Source: Streptomyces maremycinicus
Lineage (GTDB): Bacteria; Actinomycetota; Actinomycetes; Streptomycetales; Streptomycetaceae
Assembly (NCBI RefSeq): GCF_001184025.1
Contig: NZ_BBYG01000016.1
Coordinates: 248,001 to 312,000 of the forward strand
DNA: 64,000 nucleotides
Direction of reading: 5' to 3'
A program made the position numbers and the translations under genes. Below, piece after piece: positions 32,551 through 41,672 of this stretch. The stretch's first letter is position 1, and every line of letters begins with the position of its first letter. The notes below the pieces were generated by a model. It was not told the DNA's origin, did not search any database, and saw only the letters and a list, made by a program, of their open reading frames with translations.

Positions 32551-35500
32551 CCTTCGACACGCTGCTGGTCGCCAACCGGGGCGAGATCGCCGTCCGCGTC
32601 ATCCGCACGGCCCGCGAACTCGGCCTGCGCACGGTCGCGGTGTACTCCGACCCGGACCGCTCGGCACCCCACGTCCGGCTCGCCGACGAGGCCGTACGGC
32701 TCGGTCCGGCCCCCGCCAAGGAGTCGTACCTCGACGCCGACCTGGTCCTGGCCGCGGCCAAGGACACCGGAGCGGGCGCGATCCACCCGGGCTACGGCTT
32801 CCTCTCCGAGGACGCGGCCTTCGCGCGCCGCTGCGCCGACGCCGGGATCGTCTTCGTCGGTCCGACGCCCGAGCAGCTCGAGCTGTTCGGCGCCAAGCAC
32901 ACCGCGCGGGCGGCCGCGGAGGCCGCCGGTGTGCCACTGGCCCCCGGCACCGGACTCCTGGCGGACCTGCCCGAGGCCCTGGAGCGGGCCCGGCTCGTCG
33001 GCTATCCGGTCATGCTCAAGGCCACCGGCGGTGGCGGCGGGATCGGCATGTCGGCCTGCCGCTCGGCCGCCGAGCTCACCGAGGCCTGGGAGCGCGTCCA
33101 GCGGGTCGCCGCCGCCTCCTTCTCCTCCGCCGGCGTCTTCCTGGAACGCCTCGTGGAGCACGCCCGCCATGTCGAGGTGCAGGTCTTCGGCGACGGCGCG
33201 GGAAAGGTCGTCGTCCTCGGCGACCGGGACTGCTCCCTCCAGCGCCGCAACCAGAAGGTCGTGGAAGAGGCCCCGGCGCCCGGTCTGCCCGCGCACATCC
33301 GGGAGCGGCTCGCCGCGAGCGCACGCGACCTGTGCGCCTCGGTCGGCTACCGGTCCGCGGGCACCGTCGAGTTCGTCTACGACGCGGCCCGCGAGGAGGC
33401 GTACTTCCTGGAGGTCAACACCCGTCTCCAGGTGGAACATCCGGTCACCGAGGAGATCTACGGCGTCGACCTGGTCGCCTGGATGCTGCGCCTGGCGCGC
33501 GGTGAGCGGGACGTCGTGCGCGACCCGGGCCCGCCCCGCGGCCACGCCGTGGAGGCACGGCTGTACGCGGAGGACCCCCGCCGCGACCACCGGCCCGGCG
33601 CCGGCCTGCTGACCCGGGTCGAGTTCCCCCCGGGCGTGCGCGTCGACGGCTGGGTGGAGACGGGCACCGAGGTGACGACGTCGTACGACCCGATGCTCGC
33701 GAAGGTGATCGCCCACGGCCCGGACCGGGCGCAGGCGCTGCGCCGCCTGGACGAGGCGCTGGCCAGGACCCGCGTCGACGGCATCGAGACGAACCTCGGA
33801 CTGGTCCGGGCGGCGCTGGCGGACCCCCGCTTCGTGACGGCGGCCCACTCGACGGCGACCCTCGCCACCGTCACCGATCCGACCCCCCGCGTCGAGGTGG
33901 TGTCCGGCGGCACCCTCACCACCGTGCAGGACTGGCCCGGCCGCACCGGCCACTGGCAGGTCGGCGTCCCGCCGTCCGGCCCGATGGACGACCGCTCGTT
34001 CCGCCTCGGCAACCGCGCGCTCGGCAACCCCGAGGGGGCCCCGGGCCTGGAGTGCACCCTCCAGGGCCCGGCGCTGCGCTTCACCCACGCCACCACGGTG
34101 TGTGTCACGGGCGCGCCGGCCCCGGTCACCGTGGACGGCACGGCGGTCGCGCGGTGGGAGCCGGTGACCGTGCCGGCCGGGGCCCTGCTGGAGATCGGCA
34201 CGCCCGCCGAGCACGGCCTGCGGACGTACGTCCTGTTCGCGGGCGGTCTGGACGTCCCCGCGTTCCTGGGCAGCGCGAGCACGTTCACGCTGGGCCGGTT
34301 CGGCGGCCACGGCGGGCGGGCGCTGCGCACGGGGGACGTCCTGCACGGCGGGACGGTCGCCGAGGGCACCGCCGTGCCCGTCGCCGACCGGCCGGAGTTC
34401 ACCCCGGTCTGGCACCTCGGCGCGGTCGAGGGCCCGCACGCGGCGCCGGAGTTCTTCACCGAGGACGACATCCGCGACTTCTACGCCGCCGAGTGGAAGG
34501 TCCACTTCAACTCGGCCCGCACCGGGGTGCGGCTGGTCGGGCCCAAGCCGCGCTGGGCCCGCACCGACGGCGGCGAGGCCGGCCTGCACCCGTCCAACAT
34601 CCACGACACCCCCTACTCCGTCGGCGCCGTCGACTACACCGGCGACATGCCGGTGCTGCTCGGCCCGGACGGCCCCTCCCTCGGCGGGTTCGTGTGCCCG
34701 GCGACGGTGCTCAGCTCCGAGCGCTGGAAGCTGGGCCAGCTGCGCCCCGGCGACACGGTCCGCTTCGCGCCGGTCGACGTGCACGGCGCGCCGCGCCCCG
34801 AGATCGTCGACGGGGGTGTGCTGGCCCGGGACGGCGACGTGGCCTACCGGCGCAGCGGCGACGACAACCTGCTGGTGGAGTTCGGGCCGCTCCAGCTGGA
34901 CCTGGCGCTGCGCATGCGGGTCCACGCGCTGATGGAGGCGGTGGCCGCGGCGGACCTGGCCGGCGTCACCGACCTCACGCCGGGCATCCGCTCGCTCCAG
35001 ATCAGGACCGACCCCGGCCGCCTCCCCCAGGGTGAACTCCTCGCGGTGGTGCGGGAGATGACGGCCGCCCTGCCGCCCTCGGACGAGCTGGTCGTCCCCT
35101 CCCGTACCGTGCACCTCCCGCTGTCCTGGGACGACCCGGCGACCCGCGAGGCCATCGCCCGCTACATGGCGGGGGTCCGTGACGACGCCCCCTGGTGCCC
35201 CTGGAACATCGAGTTCATCCGCCGGGTCAACGGCCTGGACACCGTGGCGGACGTCTACGACACGGTGTTCGCCGCGGAGTACCTGGTCCTGGGGCTGGGA
35301 GACGTCTATCTGGGCGCCCCGGTCGCCACCCCGCTCGACCCGCGCCACCGGCTGGTGACGACCAAGTACAACCCCGCGCGCACCTGGACGGCCGAGAACT
35401 CGGTGGGCATCGGCGGCGCGTACCTCTGCGTCTACGGCATGGAGGGCCCGGGCGGTTACCAGTTCGTGGGCCGGACCACCCAGGTGTGGTCGCCCTGGCA

Positions 35501-36059
35501 GCAGCGCGGCGCCTTCGAACCGGGCTCGCCCTGGCTGCTGCGCTTCTTCGACCGGATCCGCTGGTATCCGGTCGGCGCGGACGAACTCCTCGACCTGCGG
35601 GCCGACATCATCTCGGGCCGTTTCGTGCCGCGCGTCGAGGAGGGCACCTTCTCGCTCGCCGGCTACCGGGCCTTCCTCACCGAACACGCCGACTCCATAG
35701 CGGAGTTCAGGAGCCGCCAGCAGACCGCGTTCGCGTCGGAGCGCGATGCCTGGGAGGCGGCCGGCGAGTTCGCGCGGGCGGCGGCCGCGGAGGCGCCGGC
35801 CGCTCCGGCGGCCGAGGTGGCGGTACCGCCGGGCGGGCGTCTGGTCGAGGCCGAGTTCGCCGCCTCCGTCTGGCAGCTGAACGTGTCGCCGGGCGACGCG
35901 GTGACGGCGGGGCAGCCGCTGCTCGCCCTGGAGGCGATGAAGATGGAGTCCAGGGTGCACGCGCCGGTCGACGGCGTGGTGGCACAGGTCCTGGCCCGGC
36001 CCGGTGACCAGGTCGAGGCGGGGACGGCACTGCTCGTCCTGGCCCCGGCCGCGGGCTGA
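32547..36059 (+). CDS. Biotin-dependent urea-carboxylase family enzyme, probably guanidine carboxylase
   Basis: 1170 residues without a fused allophanate hydrolase. Biotin carboxylase domain at about 1-450 (KATGGGGGIGM near 157; EVNTRLQVEHPVTE at 289), carboxyltransferase at about 450-1085, and a biotinyl domain with Lys1132 in LEAMKMES. In the carboxyltransferase, Asp696 (GAVDYTGD) stands where yeast urea amidolyase has Asn (GAINFTGD). As I recall, this Asn-to-Asp change (N1330 in Kluyveromyces numbering) separates guanidine from urea carboxylases. With the DUF1989 pair, the route is guanidine to carboxyguanidine to allophanate. ATP, bicarbonate and biotin are required. Confidence 0.9.
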   Translation: MTFDTLLVANRGEIAVRVIRTARELGLRTVAVYSDPDRSAPHVRLADEAVRLGPAPAKESYLDADLVLAAAKDTGAGAIHPGYGFLSEDAAFARRCADAGIVFVGPTPEQLELFGAKHTARAAAEAAGVPLAPGTGLLADLPEALERARLVGYPVMLKATGGGGGIGMSACRSAAELTEAWERVQRVAAASFSSAGVFLERLVEHARHVEVQVFGDGAGKVVVLGDRDCSLQRRNQKVVEEAPAPGLPAHIRERLAASARDLCASVGYRSAGTVEFVYDAAREEAYFLEVNTRLQVEHPVTEEIYGVDLVAWMLRLARGERDVVRDPGPPRGHAVEARLYAEDPRRDHRPGAGLLTRVEFPPGVRVDGWVETGTEVTTSYDPMLAKVIAHGPDRAQALRRLDEALARTRVDGIETNLGLVRAALADPRFVTAAHSTATLATVTDPTPRVEVVSGGTLTTVQDWPGRTGHWQVGVPPSGPMDDRSFRLGNRALGNPEGAPGLECTLQGPALRFTHATTVCVTGAPAPVTVDGTAVARWEPVTVPAGALLEIGTPAEHGLRTYVLFAGGLDVPAFLGSASTFTLGRFGGHGGRALRTGDVLHGGTVAEGTAVPVADRPEFTPVWHLGAVEGPHAAPEFFTEDDIRDFYAAEWKVHFNSARTGVRLVGPKPRWARTDGGEAGLHPSNIHDTPYSVGAVDYTGDMPVLLGPDGPSLGGFVCPATVLSSERWKLGQLRPGDTVRFAPVDVHGAPRPEIVDGGVLARDGDVAYRRSGDDNLLVEFGPLQLDLALRMRVHALMEAVAAADLAGVTDLTPGIRSLQIRTDPGRLPQGELLAVVREMTAALPPSDELVVPSRTVHLPLSWDDPATREAIARYMAGVRDDAPWCPWNIEFIRRVNGLDTVADVYDTVFAAEYLVLGLGDVYLGAPVATPLDPRHRLVTTKYNPARTWTAENSVGIGGAYLCVYGMEGPGGYQFVGRTTQVWSPWQQRGAFEPGSPWLLRFFDRIRWYPVGADELLDLRADIISGRFVPRVEEGTFSLAGYRAFLTEHADSIAEFRSRQQTAFASERDAWEAAGEFARAAAAEAPAAPAAEVAVPPGGRLVEAEFAASVWQLNVSPGDAVTAGQPLLALEAMKMESRVHAPVDGVVAQVLARPGDQVEAGTALLVLAPAAG

Positions 36060-36118
36060 GCGGTCCGTCCGCCCCGACACCGTGCGCCGTTCGACCCGAC
36101 ACCATGCAAGGAGCACGC

Positions 36119-37774
36119 ATGTCCACGACCGTGTCCCGCGTCCGCGCCGCCTACGCCCGCATCGAGGCCACGGACCGGCCGGAGATCTGGATCGACCTCC
36201 GGCCGCGCGCGGAGGTCGAGGCGGAGGCCCGCACGCTCGACGAACGGCTGGCGCGCGGTGAGCGCCTCCCGCTCGCCGGCCGGCTGCTCGCCGTCAAGGG
36301 CAACATCGACGTGGCCGGACTGCCCACCACCGCGGGCTGCCCGGCGTACGCCTACCGGCCCGCCGCCGACGCCCCGGCCGTCGCGCGGCTCAGGGCGGCC
36401 GGCGCGCTGGTGCTGGGCACCACCAACCTGGACCAGTTCGCGACCGGCCTGGTGGGCACCCGCTCCCCGTACGGCGCGGTGCGCGGCGCCGTCGACCCGG
36501 CGCGGGTGAGCGGCGGCTCCAGCTCCGGTTCGGCCGTCGCCGTGGCCCTCGGCATCGCCGACCTCGCCCTGGGCACGGACACGGCCGGTTCGGGGCGGGT
36601 ACCGGCCGCCTTCAACGGCATCGTCGGCCTCAAGCCCACCCGCGGACTGGTCCCCACGCAGGGCGTCGTCCCGGCCTGTGCCTCGATCGACTGTGTGACG
36701 GTGTTCGCCCGCACGCTTCCCGAGGCCGAGCGGGCCCTGGCCCACATGGCGTCACCGGCCGGCCGCGCCCTCCCCTCGCTCCCCGTGCGCCGCCCCGGAC
36801 CCTGGCGGGTCGCGGTCCCGGCCCGCGACCGGCTGGGCGAGCTGGACCCGGGCTGGGCGGCGGCCTACGAGGCCGCGGTGCGGCGGCTCGCGGCGGCCGG
36901 GGCCGAGATCCGCGGTATCGACCTCACCCCGTTCACCGAGGCCGCCGCGATGCTGTACGAGGGGGCGTTCGTCGCCGAGCGCTACACGGCCGTGGGTGCT
37001 TTTGTCGACAAGTTGACCGCGGAGGGCGGAGCGGGTCTGGACCCGACGGTCGCCGGCATCATCACCCGGGCCCGGGACGTCCCGGCCCACCGGCTCTGCG
37101 CGGACACCGAACGCCTGGCGGTCCTGCGCGCCCACGCCCTGGCCGAACTGGCCGACTCGGACGCCCTGTTGCTGCCCACCGCTCCCGGTCACCCGACGCT
37201 CGCCGAGGTGGCCGCCGACCCGCTGGGCGCCAACGCCCGGCTGGGCCGCTTCACCAACTCCACCAACCTCTTCGACCTGGCGGCGGTGGCCGTCCCGGCC
37301 GGCGAGGTGAACGGCCTGCCCTTCGGCGTGATGCTGGTCGGCCCGGCCTTCACGGACGACCGGCTGGCCCGGATCGCGGACCTGCTGCGCCCCGAGGTGT
37401 ACCTGACGGTGGCGGGCGCCCATCTGACGGGCGAGCCGCTGAATCCCCAACTCCTGTCCCTGGGCGCGGTGCTGGACCGTACGACCACGACGTCCCCGGT
37501 CTACCGGCTGCACGCGCTGCGCACCGACCCGCCCAAGCCGGGCCTCGTGCACGTGGGAGAGGACGGCGCCGCCCTCGAGGTGGAGGTCTGGCGGCTGCCC
37601 GCGGAGGGTCTCGGCCGACTGCTCGCCGCGCTCCCCCGCCCGATGGTCCTGGGCAGCGTCGAACTCGCCGACGGCGACAGCACCCCCGGCTTCCTGTGCG
37701 AACCGGCAGCCCTCACCGACGCCGAGGACATCACGGCGTACGGCGGCTGGCGGGCGTACCTCGGCCGGCGATGA
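36119..37774 (+). CDS. Allophanate hydrolase
   Basis: 551 residues. Amidase-signature domain with catalytic Lys60 (AVKGNID), cis-Ser near 134 (SGGSSSGSA) and nucleophile Ser158 (DTAGSGR), then the C-terminal allophanate hydrolase domain (about 440-551, GALVLGTT being N-terminal and GFLCEPAAL C-terminal). Hydrolyses allophanate to ammonia and carbon dioxide, the last step of the operon. AAGGAG precedes ATG 36119; the gap to the carboxylase is 59 bases. Relatives: AtzF/TrzF and the hydrolase half of urea amidolyase. Confidence 0.93.
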   Translation: MSTTVSRVRAAYARIEATDRPEIWIDLRPRAEVEAEARTLDERLARGERLPLAGRLLAVKGNIDVAGLPTTAGCPAYAYRPAADAPAVARLRAAGALVLGTTNLDQFATGLVGTRSPYGAVRGAVDPARVSGGSSSGSAVAVALGIADLALGTDTAGSGRVPAAFNGIVGLKPTRGLVPTQGVVPACASIDCVTVFARTLPEAERALAHMASPAGRALPSLPVRRPGPWRVAVPARDRLGELDPGWAAAYEAAVRRLAAAGAEIRGIDLTPFTEAAAMLYEGAFVAERYTAVGAFVDKLTAEGGAGLDPTVAGIITRARDVPAHRLCADTERLAVLRAHALAELADSDALLLPTAPGHPTLAEVAADPLGANARLGRFTNSTNLFDLAAVAVPAGEVNGLPFGVMLVGPAFTDDRLARIADLLRPEVYLTVAGAHLTGEPLNPQLLSLGAVLDRTTTTSPVYRLHALRTDPPKPGLVHVGEDGAALEVEVWRLPAEGLGRLLAALPRPMVLGSVELADGDSTPGFLCEPAALTDAEDITAYGGWRAYLGRR

Positions 37775-37780
37775 GGTGAG

Positions 37781-37822
37781 CCGCCGGGGGCGCGAGCGGT
37801 CGGAGACCGCCGCGCCCGGCGG
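37781..37822. terminator. Hairpin between convergent allophanate hydrolase and helicase genes
   Basis: Outer stem CCGCCGGGGGCGCG with CGCGCCCGGCGG (two bulged bases) enclosing GCGGT/ACCGC. Fits termination on both strands. Confidence 0.65.
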
Positions 37823-37828
37823 ACGGCC

Positions 37829-40642
37829 TCACCCCACCGAGGAGTAGGCCACGACCCCCCGCAGCAGCTCGTCGACCGCCTTGCGGGCGTTCCTCGCCAC
37901 CGTCGAGCCCCCGGTGGAGGCGGGAGCCGCCGCCGCGATCTGCCCCAGCACGTCGATGACCTGCTTGCACCAGCGCACGAAGTCGCCCGCGGGCATCTCC
38001 GCCTCGCGCAGCACCTCGTCGAGCCCCTTCCCGGACGCCCACATGTAGGCCGACCAGGCGAAGCCGAGATCGGGCTCGCGCTGCCCGACGCCCTCGGTCT
38101 GGCTGATCCGGAAGTCCTCCTCCAGGGCGTCCAGCCGGCCCCAGATGCGCACCATCTCGCCGAGCGCGGCCTTCGCCTTGCCCGAGGGCAGCTTCGGCGC
38201 CATGGCGTCGTCCCCGGCCCGCGACTCGTAGACCAGCGCCGAGACGCAGGCGGCGAGTTCGGCGGGGGCCAGCCCCTCCCAGACACCCGCGCGCAGGCAT
38301 TCGCTCGCGAGCAGATCGAGCTCGCCGTAGAGCCGGGCGAGCCGCTTGCCGTGCTCGGTGACCTCGTTGCCCCGGAGATAGTCGAGCTCGGTCAGCAGCG
38401 CCACGATCCGGTCGAACGTACGGGCGATCGTGTTGGTGCGTCCCTCGATCCGACGCTCCAGCTGCGAGGTGTCCCGCAGCAGCCGGTGGTAGCGCTCGGC
38501 CCAGCGGGCGTGGTCCTCACGGTCGGAGCAGCCGTGGCAGGGGTGCGCGCGGATCGCGGTGCGCAGCCGGGCGATCTCGCGGTCGTCGGCGGCCTGAGCG
38601 CGCTGCTTGCGGCCCCGCTCCGGCACGATGTGCCCGGCCTTGGTGCGCAGCGCCGAGGCGAGATCGCGGCGGGACTGCGGCGAGCGCGGGTTGAACGACT
38701 TCGGGATCCGCATCCGGTCCAGCGCCTCGACGGGCACCGGGAAGTCCATCGAGGCCAGTCGCTTGACCTGCCGTTCGGCGGTGAGGACCAGCGGGCGCGG
38801 CCCGTCGTGCTGCTCGAAGCCGCGGTGTCCGTTGGCCCGGCCGGCGGGCAGGCCCGGGTCGAGCACCAGCGCCAGCCCGGCGTACTTGCCGGTGGGCACG
38901 TGGATGACGTCCCCCGGCTTGAGCCGCTCCAGGGCGACGGCGGCCTCGGTGCGCCGCTGGTTCGCGCCCTGCTTGGCCAGTTCGGTCTCGCGGTCCTTGA
39001 GGTCACGGCGCAGCCGCGCGTACTCGTCGAAGTCACCGAGGTGGCAGGTCATGGAGGCCTTGTAGCCCTCCAGCCCCTCCTCGTTGCGCTGCACCTGCCG
39101 GGAGATCCCGACCACCGACCGGTCCGCCTGGAACTGGGCGAACGACGTCTCCAGCAGCTCGCGCGAACGGTGCCGCCCGAACTGCTCGACCAGGTTGACC
39201 GCCATGTTGTACGACGGCTTGAAGCTGGAGCGCAGCGGGTAGGTGCGGGTGCCCGCGAGGCCGGCGAGGTGCTCCGGGCTCATCGCGCGCTGCCACAGCA
39301 CGACGGCGTGTCCCTCGACGTCGATGCCCCGTCGGCCCGCGCGGCCGGTGAGCTGGGTGTACTCACCGGGAGTGATGTCGGCGTGCTGCTCGCCGTTCCA
39401 CTTGACGAGCTTCTCCAGCACCACCGAGCGGGCGGGCATGTTGATGCCGAGGGCGAGCGTCTCGGTGGCGAAGACGGCCTTGACCAGGCCGCGCACGAAC
39501 AGTTCCTCGACGACCTCCTTGAAGGTCGGCAGCATGCCCGCGTGGTGGGCGGCGATACCGCGCTCCAGGCCCTCCAGCCACTCGTAGTAGCCGAGGACGT
39601 GCAGGTCCTCGTGGGGGATGGCGGCGGTGCGCTCCTCGACCAGGGCGCGGACCTCGGCGCGCGCGTCCTCGTCGTTCAGCCGCAGGCCGGCGTACAGGCA
39701 CTGCTGGACGGCGGCCTCGCAGGCGGCACGGCTGAAGATGAAGGTGATGGCGGGCAGCAGCCCGGCGGCGTCGAGCCGCTCGATGACCTCGGGACGGCCG
39801 GGTGTCCACACCCGCGACCGCTGCCTGCGCTCCCGCTCGCGGTCGGCCTCGCGCATGTTGCGGCCGCGCCTGCGGTCCTGGTACGAGGGGCGGCTCGCCT
39901 CCATGCGGGCCAGCCGCGTGAGGTCGGGGTTGACCGCTCTGCGCTGGCCCTCGCCCTCCTCGAACAGGTCGTACATCCGCCGCCCGGCGAGCACGTGCTG
40001 GAACAGCGGAACGGGCCGGTGCTCGGAGACGATCACCTCGGTGTCGCCGCGCACGGTGTCGAGCCAGTCGCCGAACTCCTCGGCGTTGGACACGGTCGCC
40101 GACAGCGAGACCAGGGTGACCGACTCGGGAAGGTGGATGATCACCTCTTCCCACACGGCGCCCCGGAAGCGGTCGGAGAGGTAGTGCACCTCGTCCATGA
40201 CCACGTACCCGAGGCCGAGGAGGGTCTGCGAGCCGGCGTACAGCATGTTCCGCAGCACCTCGGTGGTCATCACGACCACCGGGGCGTCGGAGTTGACGCT
40301 GTTGTCGCCGGTGAGCAGGCCCACCTTGTCGCTGCCGTAGCGCCGGCACAGGTCGGAGTACTTCTGGTTCGACAGCGCCTTGATGGGCGTCGTGTAGAAG
40401 CACTTCTTGCCCTGCTGGAGCGCGAGGTGGACGGCGAACTCGCCCACGATCGTCTTGCCCGAGCCCGTGGGGGCGGCCACCAGGACGCCCTTGCCCGCCT
40501 CGAGTGCCTGGCAGGCCTCGATCTGGAAGGGGTCGAGACCGAAGTCGTACATCTCGCGGAAGGACGCGAGCGCGGTGGCCTGCTCGACAGCGCGCTTACG
40601 TGCTGCCGCGTACCGCTCGGCCGGTGAGAGATCCTCTGTCAT
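37829..40642 (-). CDS. Ski2/Mtr4-like DEAD/DEAH RNA helicase
   Basis: 937 residues from ATG 40642. Walker A AAPTGSGKT (57-64), DEVH box (150-153), SAT-type motif LSATVSN, and motif VI QLTGRAGRRGID. The C-terminal DSHCT domain contains a paired-cysteine segment (CHGCSDREDH). Actinobacterial homologues are called HelY-like. Likely acts in RNA unwinding or decay. Monocistronic as far as can be seen; convergent with the allophanate hydrolase. Confidence 0.92.
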   Translation of the reverse strand: MTEDLSPAERYAAARKRAVEQATALASFREMYDFGLDPFQIEACQALEAGKGVLVAAPTGSGKTIVGEFAVHLALQQGKKCFYTTPIKALSNQKYSDLCRRYGSDKVGLLTGDNSVNSDAPVVVMTTEVLRNMLYAGSQTLLGLGYVVMDEVHYLSDRFRGAVWEEVIIHLPESVTLVSLSATVSNAEEFGDWLDTVRGDTEVIVSEHRPVPLFQHVLAGRRMYDLFEEGEGQRRAVNPDLTRLARMEASRPSYQDRRRGRNMREADRERERRQRSRVWTPGRPEVIERLDAAGLLPAITFIFSRAACEAAVQQCLYAGLRLNDEDARAEVRALVEERTAAIPHEDLHVLGYYEWLEGLERGIAAHHAGMLPTFKEVVEELFVRGLVKAVFATETLALGINMPARSVVLEKLVKWNGEQHADITPGEYTQLTGRAGRRGIDVEGHAVVLWQRAMSPEHLAGLAGTRTYPLRSSFKPSYNMAVNLVEQFGRHRSRELLETSFAQFQADRSVVGISRQVQRNEEGLEGYKASMTCHLGDFDEYARLRRDLKDRETELAKQGANQRRTEAAVALERLKPGDVIHVPTGKYAGLALVLDPGLPAGRANGHRGFEQHDGPRPLVLTAERQVKRLASMDFPVPVEALDRMRIPKSFNPRSPQSRRDLASALRTKAGHIVPERGRKQRAQAADDREIARLRTAIRAHPCHGCSDREDHARWAERYHRLLRDTSQLERRIEGRTNTIARTFDRIVALLTELDYLRGNEVTEHGKRLARLYGELDLLASECLRAGVWEGLAPAELAACVSALVYESRAGDDAMAPKLPSGKAKAALGEMVRIWGRLDALEEDFRISQTEGVGQREPDLGFAWSAYMWASGKGLDEVLREAEMPAGDFVRWCKQVIDVLGQIAAAAPASTGGSTVARNARKAVDELLRGVVAYSSVG

Positions 40643-40750
40643 CGTGCTTTCGAGCGTACCGGGCCGCACTGACAACAGGACGATCATTATCCGGATCCGG
40701 CGCCGGCAAACCTCCGTACGCCCAGCTCACGGGCGCACGGGCGGCCCGTC

Positions 40751-41641
40751 TCAGGCGCCGATGACCCGCACCGCGCCCCGCACGCACCACGCGGTGAGCG
40801 GAAGGTCCCCGAGCCGCTCCCCGTCCGCGTATCCCGAGACGCCCGCCGCGGCGATCTCGACCTTCGCGGCCCGCAGCACGGTGACCTTCGGATGGTCGGT
40901 GTGCGTCCCCCGGTACACCTTCGGGAACACCCGCAGCAGCGTCGCGCGGCCGCAGTCCCCGACGACCGTGACGTCGAACAGCCCGTCGGTGAGGTCGGCG
41001 CCGGGGCATATCCGCATACCGCCGCCGTAGGAGGATCCGTTGCCGACGGCGACGAGCGTGGCCTCGACGTCCCGGACGGCTCCGCCGTCGAGGGTGATCC
41101 GGTACGGGAACGGCCGGAACGCGGCCAGTTCGGCCAGGATCGCGAGGTCGTACCGGGCGCGTCCGGTGGGCCATCGCATGCGGTTGCCCCGGTCGTTGAC
41201 GCGGGAGTCGAAGCCGGAGGCGAGGACGGTGCCGAACCAGCGGTCGCCCACCCGGCCGAGGTCGATGTCGCGGATCCGGGCGCCCTTGAGGTCGTCGGCC
41301 ACCAGCCGGGCCGCGGCGGCCGGATCGCGCACGGGCAGGCCGAGGGCGCGGGCGAAGTCGTTGCCGGTACCGGCGGCGACGACGCCCAGCGGGGTGCGGG
41401 TGCCGGCGACCGCCTGGAGCGCGAGGTGGGTCAGTCCGTCCCCGCCGACGGCGATCAGGGCCCCGGTGCCGGCGGCGACGGCGGCACGCGCGCGGGCGAG
41501 GGCGTCCCCGGCGTCCGTGCCGAGGACGGTGTGCACGGTGTAGCCGGCCGCGCGCAACGCGGAAGCGGCCGGCCGCGCCGCGTGGGCGCCCCGGCCGCGG
41601 CCCGCCGCGGGATTGACGAAGAGAGTGATCTCGCTGGTCAC
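40751..41641 (-). CDS. Diacylglycerol kinase-family lipid kinase
   Basis: 296 residues, DAGK catalytic domain: VNPAAGRGRGA near residue 9, ATP loop VGGDGLTHL (usual form GGDGT, here Leu), and AAGTGNDFARALGL. Probably phosphorylates diacylglycerol or a related lipid; YegS/DgkB-type. GTG start 41641. It lies 31 bases after the tatC stop and may be co-transcribed with it. Confidence 0.9.
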   Translation of the reverse strand: MTSEITLFVNPAAGRGRGAHAARPAASALRAAGYTVHTVLGTDAGDALARARAAVAAGTGALIAVGGDGLTHLALQAVAGTRTPLGVVAAGTGNDFARALGLPVRDPAAAARLVADDLKGARIRDIDLGRVGDRWFGTVLASGFDSRVNDRGNRMRWPTGRARYDLAILAELAAFRPFPYRITLDGGAVRDVEATLVAVGNGSSYGGGMRICPGADLTDGLFDVTVVGDCGRATLLRVFPKVYRGTHTDHPKVTVLRAAKVEIAAAGVSGYADGERLGDLPLTAWCVRGAVRVIGA

Positions 41642-41672
41642 GACGATGACCTTAAGAGCTCTCCGGCGGGTC

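Noticed and set aside
32226..36116. 1296-codon minus-strand frame opposite the carboxylase
   Set aside because: Low-complexity Arg/Gly/Val composition and a well-supported enzyme on the other strand; a GC-bias shadow.
38351..40627. 758-codon plus-strand frame opposite the helicase
   Set aside because: Val/Gly/Leu-rich shadow of the minus-strand helicase; no ribosome site or family resemblance.
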